From positions 1 through 42,473 of the forward strand of contig MUCP01000044.1 of the NCBI GenBank assembly GCA_002816875.1: a stretch of 42,473 nt of DNA. Direction: 5' to 3'. Below, piece by piece: positions 25,093 through 32,271 of the stretch. Both the position numbers and the translations under genes were made by a program. Origin of the DNA: SAR202 cluster bacterium Io17-Chloro-G2. Its GTDB lineage: Bacteria; Chloroflexota; Dehalococcoidia; Lucifugimonadales; UBA3495. Positions within the stretch are counted from its first letter, which is position 1. Each line of letters starts with the position of its first letter. The notes beneath the pieces are model-generated. The model made no database searches and was not told where the DNA came from. It worked only from the letters and a program-made list of their open reading frames with translations.

Positions 25093-25212
25093 TTGGCTAA
25101 CCAAACGGGTAAACGCTATATCTGCGCGAAATGCGGTTCGGAGTTCATCGTCACCCGGGGCGGCGACGGGGCCATACAGTGCTGCCAGCAACCGATGGAG
25201 CTCAAAACATAG
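25093..25212 (+). CDS. Desulforedoxin-like mini-protein, first of a tandem pair
   Basis: 39 residues from TTG 25093, with AGGGGG eight bases upstream. This start makes it align residue for residue with its neighbour (MANQTGKRYIC against MANDLGKRYIC). GTG 25072 would add seven residues. Four Cys are arranged CX2C-X15-CC (C11, C14, C30, C31), the exact spacing of desulforedoxin, the tiny protein that binds Fe(Cys)4 as a homodimer. The domain also occurs at the N-terminus of desulfoferrodoxin (superoxide reductase). The metal could be Fe or Zn. The role, electron carrier or structural metal protein, is not decided. It is smaller than most gene finders accept. Confidence 0.75.
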   Translation: MANQTGKRYICAKCGSEFIVTRGGDGAIQCCQQPMELKT

Positions 25213-25290
25213 CAGGTTGCCGGTTGCCAGCTTCAATGCCTCAGTAGTCAAGTTAGAAAAACCAGCCTAGACATTCCGGAGGACGTTTTC

Positions 25291-25434
25291 ATGGCCAACG
25301 ACCTGGGAAAACGATACATCTGCCCCCATTGCGGCAGCAACGTGTTGTGCACCAAGGGGGGAGAGGGAGAGATCCAGTGTTGCGACACCGAGATGGAGTT
25401 GCAAGCGCCCCGCAAGCTTCCATCTTCGGACTAA
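25291..25434 (+). CDS. Desulforedoxin-like mini-protein, second of a tandem pair
   Basis: 47 residues from ATG 25291, with GGAGG nine bases upstream. It reads KRYICPHCGSNVLCTKGGEG and then EIQCCDTEMEL. The same CX2C-X15-CC pattern (C11, C14, C30, C31) is present, plus an extra Cys at 20. A short tail (QAPRKLPSSD) extends past its partner. The 78-base gap from the first copy has its own ribosome site, so both can be made from one mRNA. The pair is a recent-looking tandem duplication, and hetero- as well as homodimers are possible. Its stop codon lies inside a 14-base tandem repeat. Confidence 0.8.
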   Translation: MANDLGKRYICPHCGSNVLCTKGGEGEIQCCDTEMELQAPRKLPSSD

Positions 25435-25480
25435 CCCCTTCGGACTAACGGCTTCGGATTAACGGCTTCTGATCACCGGC
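25425..25480. repeat. Four tandem 14-base repeats
   Basis: Units at 25425, 25439, 25453 and 25467: TTCGGACTAACCCC, TTCGGACTAACGGC, TTCGGATTAACGGC and TTCTGATCACCGGC. The first overlaps the stop codon of the second desulforedoxin-like gene, and each of the first three contains a TAA. Similarity falls with distance from the gene, as expected from slippage expansion. Confidence 0.8.
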
Positions 25481-25528
25481 TTCGTGTCAATAATCACGCC
25501 CTGATTCCACCAATGGCTCCGCATCCCC

Positions 25529-26785
25529 CTAACCCCAACGGGGCTGCACGTCGGCGGGCACGCCAAACAGGCTCTTGCCCACCTGCTCCCTGGTCAGATT
25601 CGGCGAGGTGGCCGCGTGCAGCGTCCCAACCCGAACGTCCCGGTAGTAGCGCTCAAAGTTCCCCGTCTCAAATAGCCCGTTGGCGCCGCGGATGGTAAAT
25701 AATTTATCCACCGCTTTGATCGCGTTTTCCCGAGCCACCAGCCCGGCCATCTCCATGCGGGTGGCGTCCATGGCCTGGAATTCTATTCCGGCCTGGGCTT
25801 TGGCCATGATGGCCCGCACCTCCTGGTAAAGAAACGCCCTAGCGGATTCGATCTCCATGGCGGCGTCGGCCACGGCAAACTGGTTCCCCGGCATGTTGGT
25901 CCTGGGTTGACCTCCGATGGACATTTTGCGGCCCATGGCAAACTCAAGCGTGTCATCCAGGGCGGCCAAGGCGATTCCCAGCATCATGCCCGACATCCAA
26001 ACTCTGGCTCTCAACGGCACCCTCAGCGCCGCCGGGCCTTCGGGCAGCCATGGCCTATAGGGTGGCGGCCGGTTATCCACTGGCGACAGCTCTTCGAGCA
26101 CAAATACCTCATCCGCGACTACGTCGTTGCTCATTGACGCTCGAAGGGACATGGCCCGCCAGGTCTCCTCGATACGCAGGCCAGTGTTGTCTGGCGCCAC
26201 CAACAGCCACCGGTTGTGGGCGGCCGGCGGATCCGCGCTGTTTTTGGTGCCTCCGGCGGGTGGTTGCCAGCCGGGGGGCGGCCCCGGAACCATGGTGCTC
26301 AGGACGATCAAGCCCGCCACGTTGGCGCCGCTGACGAAGGGCCATCGCCCCCCGGTAACGAACCCGCCGTCAGCCTTTCTCGTCGTGCCGCCGGGCACCG
26401 CGGCGTGGGCAATTACCGAGCCGTTCTCCGCCACGTCCTTAATGTGAGGCTGGGCGCCGTCGCCCATCATGCCTTGGATCCTGGCACACAAGACCAGATG
26501 ATTGCCCAGTACCCAAGCGGTGGAGGCGCAGGCCCCGCCGATGATCTCGTACACTGCCAACTGGGTGTCCAGTTCCGCTTCCGTGCCTCCCTGGTCCAGA
26601 GGGATATTCATGGCCAGAAGGCCGGCCCGGTGCAGGTCCTGAACGGTTTCCACCGGCAGCCTACGCTCGGCCTCCGCCGTGGGGGCCCGTTCCGCCAATC
26701 GAGGGGCAAGCTCCCGGGCGTTTTCTATCAATTGGGACTGGGACGCGCCGGAAACGTGAGGACTGCTCTTTGTTTTTTCGGTCAT
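25529..26785 (-). CDS. Acyl-CoA-dehydrogenase-fold flavin-dependent monooxygenase (DszC/HsaA-like)
   Basis: 418 residues. The N-terminal helical domain begins RELAPRLAERAPTAEAERRLP and HRAGLLAMNIPLDQGGTEAEL. The middle beta domain has GGFVTGGRWPFVSGANVAGLIVL, and the C-terminal helical domain ends KLFTIRGANGLFETGNFERYYRDVRVGTLH. Group D two-component monooxygenases share exactly this arrangement, with RDxRVGTLH near the end; true acyl-CoA dehydrogenases have a catalytic Glu and a GGxG ending instead. They use reduced flavin from a separate reductase and O2 to hydroxylate aromatic or sulfur compounds. No reductase is adjacent; the one at 17974 is a candidate. A Pro-rich insert, PGPPPGWQPPAGG, lies in the middle domain. 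Confidence 0.85.
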   Translation of the reverse strand: MTEKTKSSPHVSGASQSQLIENARELAPRLAERAPTAEAERRLPVETVQDLHRAGLLAMNIPLDQGGTEAELDTQLAVYEIIGGACASTAWVLGNHLVLCARIQGMMGDGAQPHIKDVAENGSVIAHAAVPGGTTRKADGGFVTGGRWPFVSGANVAGLIVLSTMVPGPPPGWQPPAGGTKNSADPPAAHNRWLLVAPDNTGLRIEETWRAMSLRASMSNDVVADEVFVLEELSPVDNRPPPYRPWLPEGPAALRVPLRARVWMSGMMLGIALAALDDTLEFAMGRKMSIGGQPRTNMPGNQFAVADAAMEIESARAFLYQEVRAIMAKAQAGIEFQAMDATRMEMAGLVARENAIKAVDKLFTIRGANGLFETGNFERYYRDVRVGTLHAATSPNLTREQVGKSLFGVPADVQPRWG

Positions 26786-26911
26786 CCAAAAACACCTACT
26801 TACGCTAATCTATGCCGAGACTTAGAATCCCTAACAATATGCCTGGAAGCCGCAACTCGTCGTTCCGAATCTTGGCTGCAAGCCTCAGACAGGAAAAGAC
26901 TCGGCGTATGA

Positions 26912-26987
26912 CCCTCGTCGTTCCTGCGGAGGCAGGAACCCAGAATGGCTCCCCACTGGATTCCGGCTTGCGCCGGAAAGACGAGGG
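26912..26987. repeat. Palindromic repeat, compact copy of the CCCTCGTC family
   Basis: Outer ends CCCTCGTC (26912-26919) and GACGAGGG (26980-26987) are perfect inverted repeats. Inside are two small hairpins, TTCCTGC-gga-GGCAGGAA and TTCCGGC-ttg-CGCCGGAA, joined by CCCAGAATGG and CCACTGG. Its two end blocks match the copy at 15143-15260. It fills much of the 270-base space between the DszC-like and ADH genes. Confidence 0.75.
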
Positions 26988-27055
26988 TTATTTTGCTAGC
27001 GGCTCTTAGATGTTACCGGCCTGGCGAATATGGGTTCAGAAAATTACCCGAGAGT

Positions 27056-28156
27056 TTAAGGCACCAGCACCGCCCTGGTGATCTCTGTTTGGCGTTGGCT
27101 CCATTCGGCCTGGGGAAAGGCCTCGTTTACCTCGGCCAAGGGGAATTTATGGGAGATCAGTTTGTCGAAGGGAAGCTTGTTTCGGTTCTTCACTAGGAAA
27201 TTCAGCAGGGTGGGCAGCAGGTCGGGCCGATACATCAAGGAGCCCACGATGTTCTTGCCGCGCAGGAGTTTGGAGGGGTCGATGGACACCTCCCTTCCCG
27301 CCACGATGTCGCCGATCTCCACGAATGTGCCGCCGTTGCCCAGCATGTCGATACCCTCGGCCAAAAGCTCGGCCCGGCCCACCAGCTCCATCACCACGTC
27401 GGCGCCACGGCCATCGGTCAATTCCCACACCCGCTGCACCCTGGTCTCCGCCGTGTTGAACTCTTCGATATTAATGGTGTGGTCGGCGCCGAACTCCTCG
27501 GCGAGTTCCAACCGGTTGGTAAGCCGGTCCAGGATGATGACCCGGTCGGCGCCCATGTCCTTGGCCATGGCGGTGGCGTGGATGCCCAGCCCGCCGGCCC
27601 CCTGAATGACCACGTTCTGCCCTTCCCTGAGTCCCGCCCGCATCAGGCCGGTGGTCACGGTGCCCATGGCGCAGTTGACCGGGCCGAGAATGTCGTCGGA
27701 AAGCTCGCCGGGGACCAGGAAAAGGGGATGGCGCGGCGGCAGGTACAAAAAGTCTGAGTAGGTGCCGGTGAAATAAGGCCACACGCCGGCGGGGGCGTAC
27801 CCCCGGTTGACGCACCAGTTGGTATCGCCCCTAAGGCAAAGGTGGCAATGGTAGCAGGGAAACACGGCCGCGTATACGATGCGGTCTCCCTCTTTGATGG
27901 GCTGGCTCAGGGAATCGGTGGAAACGCCCTCGCCCAGGGCTTCCACCACGCCGGTGCCCTCGTGGCCCATGACCCTGCCGCCGGGTGGCAGTTGCACGTT
28001 CACCTGATCGCCCCGCCAAACGTGGAGGTCCGACCCGCAGATACCGGCCTGGGTCATCCTAAGCAGGACCGCGCCGGGCTCCGGGGTGGGAACTTCGTAT
28101 TCGTCAATCTCGAAGGGTTTGCCGTATTCTTTACAAGCTACGACTCGGCCTTTCAT
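27056..28156 (-). CDS. Zinc-dependent medium-chain alcohol dehydrogenase
   Basis: 366 residues. Catalytic zinc ligands lie in AGICGSDLHVWRG and GHEGTGVV. The structural zinc loop is CYHCHLCLRGDTNWC (four Cys). The Rossmann motif is GAGGLGIHATAMAKDMGADRVIILDR; Asp after the second strand suggests NAD rather than NADP. Relatives oxidise threonine, sorbitol or other alcohols; the substrate is undetermined. GGAG lies eight bases before ATG 28156. It starts 37 bases after the end of the giant kinase gene on the same strand, and a perfect 14-base palindrome lies in that gap. Confidence 0.9.
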   Translation of the reverse strand: MKGRVVACKEYGKPFEIDEYEVPTPEPGAVLLRMTQAGICGSDLHVWRGDQVNVQLPPGGRVMGHEGTGVVEALGEGVSTDSLSQPIKEGDRIVYAAVFPCYHCHLCLRGDTNWCVNRGYAPAGVWPYFTGTYSDFLYLPPRHPLFLVPGELSDDILGPVNCAMGTVTTGLMRAGLREGQNVVIQGAGGLGIHATAMAKDMGADRVIILDRLTNRLELAEEFGADHTINIEEFNTAETRVQRVWELTDGRGADVVMELVGRAELLAEGIDMLGNGGTFVEIGDIVAGREVSIDPSKLLRGKNIVGSLMYRPDLLPTLLNFLVKNRNKLPFDKLISHKFPLAEVNEAFPQAEWSQRQTEITRAVLVP

Positions 28157-28174
28157 CTGAAACTCTCCTTTTTG

Positions 28175-28188
28175 GCTAAAATTTTAGC
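28175..28188. promoter_or_regulatory. Perfect palindrome GCTAAAATTTTAGC between kinase and ADH genes
   Basis: A 14-base self-complementary word located just before the ADH ribosome site. On the reverse strand it contains CGC-TAAAAT, a possible -10. It may be a regulator-binding site overlapping an ADH promoter, rather than a terminator (no U-tract). Confidence 0.35.
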
Positions 28189-28193
28189 GCTCG

Positions 28194-31100
28194 CTACGCG
28201 TTCAGTATCTCCCGCCGGGATAGGACACGCTCGATCAAGGGGCGCATGCCCAACTCGTTGGATATGGCCAGCGACTCCTCCAGCAGTTGGACGGCTTTTG
28301 CCCGGTCTCCTTCGCCGTGTCGCTCTCGAAGGGCATCGGCGTAGTCGCAGCAGGTCCAAGCGAGCTCGGGACGGTAACCACCATTGCGGCAGAACGCCAA
28401 GGCATCTTCAAAATGGGTCTGGGCGGCGTCGAGGTCGCCCATGACCTCCGCAAGAAGACCAAGCATTCGGTCGCAGGAAACCCATAAATAACTTCCACGA
28501 ATTGTGGACAGGGATTCGTAAATTTCCCTGGCGGCGGCAATATCTGCTATCAACGCCAGCGATATCCTCCCGGATTCGCTGGCGGCGGGTGTGGGTGATA
28601 ACACGCTGGCTGCTGCTGCTTGCTTACCAGTTTCCAAGTACCGTGAAACGCCGAACTGGCGGGCAACAACGGCTATGACTATGGCGGCATACCCACGCGG
28701 AATACCAACGACAGGCCTTCCACTTTCTAGAATATTTACCAATGTGTCTAGAAGTGGCCCTGCCTCCTCGGGGTTGCCAACTTGGTACTCGTGCAAGATT
28801 CGTACGCACAGGTGTCCCAAACGCTGCTGCGCCAATTCCAACCCTCGAACACTAGAATCTCGCGCCTCGTTCCAATCACCCCGGGCGGCAGCCAAGATCC
28901 CATGCACAAGTAGAGCGTTGCCGAGGCTCTGTCGATGCCTCGATTTCTCAGCCACTTCAAGGCCCGAGTCGGCATATCTTTGAGACTCTGTCGGGTCCCC
29001 AAGATGCACGTAACCAAACGCGACGTATACATGCGCTAGAGCCTCTGCGTCCAGATCGTTGGCTTGCTGAGCAAGCTCGATTGCCTGCAATCCAATGTCC
29101 ACACTCTCCTGCGAGTTCCCATTGTAAAAAGCCACATCCGCAGCATACGCAAATGCCCGCATTTTGAGAGTGGAATCGGCCTCGCGCTCGGCTATGGCGA
29201 TAGCCCGATCAAACGCCTCTTTCGCACGATCGTATTCGCCCGCCTGACCTACTTGAATCCCAAGCTGGACCAGAAGACGCGCTGCCTCGTGGGAATCCTC
29301 AGGCACCAGACCAAGAGCGCGTTCGATAAATTCGACCACTTCCTCACCACCTGCACTAATACCCCGACGGCGCAGCGCGGCGATATCGACGGCGCGTGCC
29401 ACCACTCCGTTCTCGACGTAGTATTCGAACGCGCGTCTGAGGGTGTGAGCCGCCCGTGGACTTTCAAAGAGGCTCAATGTCGCCATCTGAGCTCGCCCCA
29501 GGCCCGCCAATATGTCTGCAGTCTCGGCATCCATCGAATCGCCCTTCGACGCCAACGCTCTCTCGAAGTGGGCTATTGCTTCCTCATAGGCGTAGTCATC
29601 GAGGGCACGTTTGCCTGCAAGCAAGGAGTACCGCACCAGCTTTTCGCTGCCTGTCGAGGCCTCGGCCTGGACGAAGTGGTAAGCGAGTCCAGGGGCGTGG
29701 GCCTCGGCGTCATCGCCGTATAATCCCTCCAACATCACGGCTACGCGCCCGTGCAGGCGCGCCCGCCGGATGAGCGACAGCTCGTCGCTGAGCGTTTTCT
29801 GTATCAGGGCATGGGTGAACTGATAGCGCCCCGCCGACAAAGGCAACTCCTCGATCACCCGAGCATTGAGGCCTTCCTCCAGCACGTCCAGCAGCATGTC
29901 CTCGGTCTGGTCGTCCACCAGCCTGTCGAGATGCCGTAGCTCAAACTCTCGACCAATTACCGAAGCTATCGTCAACGTGTCGTTGCAGCGTTGGGTTAGC
30001 TGGGTCAGCCGCCGCCCTATGACCTCCCGAACACCCTCTGGGATGCGTATCTCCCATGAGCCGCGGTCGCGCACGGTCTGAGCCGATAGGTCGCCTTCCT
30101 GCACCAGCAGCCGGACGACTTCTGTCACGAACAGAGGATTCCCTTCCGTCTGCGTATAGACCGCTTGACTCAGACTGCGAGGTGTGGCAACACCGGAGGA
30201 CATTTCGATGAATCGAGCGATGTCGTCCTCGGTCAGGCCCCGCAGCAACACTCGCTCGAATCCGCCTGCGGCGGACTCGCGGGTCAACTCCGCCAGGGCC
30301 GCCGCCAACGGGTGTCGTCGGCTGAGCTCCACGTCCCGGTATGTTCCTACCAGAAGGAGACGCGAACCGGACAGTTCCCTGGCGACGAACTGGAGCAGCA
30401 TCAGCGATGGCTGGTCAGACCAGTGGAGGTCGTCGAGAATCAACATAATCGGCCGAGTTCGGGACGCCGTTCTCAAGAACGTGGCGATGGAATCGAACAA
30501 CCTGAAGCGAGCCTGCTCAGGGTCGTCCAATTCAGATGGTTTTGCCAGCTCTGGGAGTTGGGTACGAACATCGGAGACTATCTCTGCGATGTCTACAGCG
30601 CCCGCGCCCATCTCGGAACGTAGGCGTTCGGGGTCCCTCTCACGAGCGTATGACCTGATCGCCTGCACCCAGGGCCAGTAAGATGGTACTCCCTGCTCCT
30701 CGTAGCACCGGCCCCACAACACCTGCGCGCCACGAAGAGTGGCATACGTAGAAAGCTCCTGGGATGTGCGGGTCTTGCCTATGCCAGGCTCTCCCACAAG
30801 CATCACCAGCCTTCCCTTACCTGAGAGGGCGTCTTCCAGAGCTGCCTTGAGTTCTCCCATCTCCCGCTGGCGGCCCACGAACACGCCGCCGGCCAGACTG
30901 TCTAGAGAGTGTTGATCATCGGTAGGGGCAGGTTTGAAACCTGCCCCTACGTCATCAGCCAGATCTATAGCTTCTAAAGCAGCCAACACATCCGCCGCCG
31001 CCTCCGGCCGCTCCGAAGGGTCCTTGGCCAGCAGCCGCAAAATCAGCGCGTCAAGTTGGCGAGGACATTCCCCGTTGTGCCACGTTGGCGCCACCGGCGG

Positions 31101-31991
31101 CGTGTTGATGTGTTGACCGATGATGGCTACCGAATCGTCGCCCTGGAAAGGAGGCCTGCCCGTGACCATCTCGTAGAGCATGGCGCCCAGGGAATAGAGG
31201 TCCGATCTGGGAGTCAACTCGCCGCCCATGGCCTGTTCGGGAGGCATGTAGGACACGGTGCCCACCATCATGCCTTCGGTGGTCAGCCGTGAACGGTCCA
31301 GGGCCACCGCCAATCCGAAGTCTCCTATCTTGGCGATGCCGTCCGAGGTTAGCCAGACATTACCTGGTTTCAAATCTCTGTGGACGATGCCCCGGCTGTG
31401 GGCAAATTCCAGTCCTCGGCAGGTTTCAACGGCGATTCCGATGGCCTGCTCCAGCGAAAGGCGGTGAGCCTCGGCATCCTCTATCAATCCTTCCAGGTCT
31501 CCGCCGCCCATCAACTCGGTAACCATGTAGGGTTGCTCTTGCTCCTGGCCCAGGTCGAAAACGGTGACGATGTGGGGATGAGAGCCCAACCGGCCCATGG
31601 CTTGGGCCTCACGGCGTATTCGAGTACGGGAAGTATCGTCCAAACCCTCGGTCTTGATCAGGGCGAAGGCCACATCACGGTCCAGCGTCGTGTCCTGGGC
31701 CAGGTAGACCTTCTTCTTGCCACCCTCGCCCAGAAAACGTTTGACCTGGTAGCGGCCATCGGCGAAGGACGAGGGTTGTTGGCTGGGACTAGGAGCGGGA
31801 GTTGAGATGGGCGGGGTGGCGGCGGGGGGCGGGGCATCTGCCGCCAGGCTGGCGCCACATCCGCGGCAGAACCGAGCTTCGGCCGAGGTATCGGAACCGC
31901 AAGCCGGACACAACGGCTCAAGCCTGCTCCCGCACTGTTCGCAGAAGGCAGAGCCGGGTGGATTTTCAAATTTGCAGGATGGGCAGATCAT
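28194..31991 (-). CDS. Zinc-ribbon Ser/Thr protein kinase fused to AAA/STAND ATPase and TPR region
   Basis: 1265 residues from ATG 31991; a TTG four codons earlier is the alternative. Two zinc ribbons (Cys pairs at 3/6, 17/20, 28/31, 42/45) are followed by a Pro-rich linker. A Hanks-type kinase (about 80-342) has K113, HRDLKPGN (D206), DFG (D224) and PPEQ; its Gly loop reads GEGGKKKV, with Lys for the third Gly. A linker (348-357, VGAGFKPAPT) is coded by an inserted palindrome. The AAA/STAND ATPase has Walker A GEPGIGKT (400-407) and Walker B MLILDDLHWSD. TPR-like repeats run to the end. There is no transmembrane segment, so it is a cytoplasmic kinase. The ATPase-TPR half is homologous to the LuxR-type protein at 20229-23210 and stops where that protein's HTH begins. 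Confidence 0.92.
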   Translation of the reverse strand: MICPSCKFENPPGSAFCEQCGSRLEPLCPACGSDTSAEARFCRGCGASLAADAPPPAATPPISTPAPSPSQQPSSFADGRYQVKRFLGEGGKKKVYLAQDTTLDRDVAFALIKTEGLDDTSRTRIRREAQAMGRLGSHPHIVTVFDLGQEQEQPYMVTELMGGGDLEGLIEDAEAHRLSLEQAIGIAVETCRGLEFAHSRGIVHRDLKPGNVWLTSDGIAKIGDFGLAVALDRSRLTTEGMMVGTVSYMPPEQAMGGELTPRSDLYSLGAMLYEMVTGRPPFQGDDSVAIIGQHINTPPVAPTWHNGECPRQLDALILRLLAKDPSERPEAAADVLAALEAIDLADDVGAGFKPAPTDDQHSLDSLAGGVFVGRQREMGELKAALEDALSGKGRLVMLVGEPGIGKTRTSQELSTYATLRGAQVLWGRCYEEQGVPSYWPWVQAIRSYARERDPERLRSEMGAGAVDIAEIVSDVRTQLPELAKPSELDDPEQARFRLFDSIATFLRTASRTRPIMLILDDLHWSDQPSLMLLQFVARELSGSRLLLVGTYRDVELSRRHPLAAALAELTRESAAGGFERVLLRGLTEDDIARFIEMSSGVATPRSLSQAVYTQTEGNPLFVTEVVRLLVQEGDLSAQTVRDRGSWEIRIPEGVREVIGRRLTQLTQRCNDTLTIASVIGREFELRHLDRLVDDQTEDMLLDVLEEGLNARVIEELPLSAGRYQFTHALIQKTLSDELSLIRRARLHGRVAVMLEGLYGDDAEAHAPGLAYHFVQAEASTGSEKLVRYSLLAGKRALDDYAYEEAIAHFERALASKGDSMDAETADILAGLGRAQMATLSLFESPRAAHTLRRAFEYYVENGVVARAVDIAALRRRGISAGGEEVVEFIERALGLVPEDSHEAARLLVQLGIQVGQAGEYDRAKEAFDRAIAIAEREADSTLKMRAFAYAADVAFYNGNSQESVDIGLQAIELAQQANDLDAEALAHVYVAFGYVHLGDPTESQRYADSGLEVAEKSRHRQSLGNALLVHGILAAARGDWNEARDSSVRGLELAQQRLGHLCVRILHEYQVGNPEEAGPLLDTLVNILESGRPVVGIPRGYAAIVIAVVARQFGVSRYLETGKQAAAASVLSPTPAASESGRISLALIADIAAAREIYESLSTIRGSYLWVSCDRMLGLLAEVMGDLDAAQTHFEDALAFCRNGGYRPELAWTCCDYADALRERHGEGDRAKAVQLLEESLAISNELGMRPLIERVLSRREILNA
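30922..30950. repeat. Palindromic repeat inserted in frame inside the kinase gene
   Basis: GTAGGGGCAGGTTT, one G, then the exact complement. That is a 14-bp stem with a one-base centre. On the coding strand it gives VGAGFKPAPT in the linker between kinase and ATPase domains. The outer GTAGGGGC/GCCCCTAC equals that of the intergenic repeat at 23550-23584. I recall GAGFKPAPT as a recurrent insert in predicted proteins of several phyla, which fits a mobile palindrome. Confidence 0.85.
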
Positions 31992-32179
31992 GGTTGGAAT
32001 CAACGCATGGATGAGATGAATAGATGCGGCCGCTATTCTAGGCTAAAGCTGCGTCTACGGCCTGATTGTAGCCTCGGTTGAAACAGTGTCAAGTCCGGTT
32101 CAGCGGCGCCCATTTGGTATAGGTTTCGCAGACTGTTCACCCGGCGCGACGGGCGAGATCCGAGGCCGAAACCGGCATT

Positions 32180-32208
32180 TTGACACGCCTGAAGGCCACT
32201 GCTACACT
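32180..32208 (+). promoter_or_regulatory. Strong promoter of the HpaB-like gene
   Basis: -35 TTGACA (32180-32185), a 17-base spacer ending in TGC, and -10 TACACT (32203-32208). The start near 32215 gives a leader of about 57 bases. Confidence 0.75.
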
Positions 32209-32271
32209 CGATTCCCGCGCCAGCCCAGACTCGCCTGAGTGATTCCAAGGCTGGCCCGGTGGAGGGAGACC

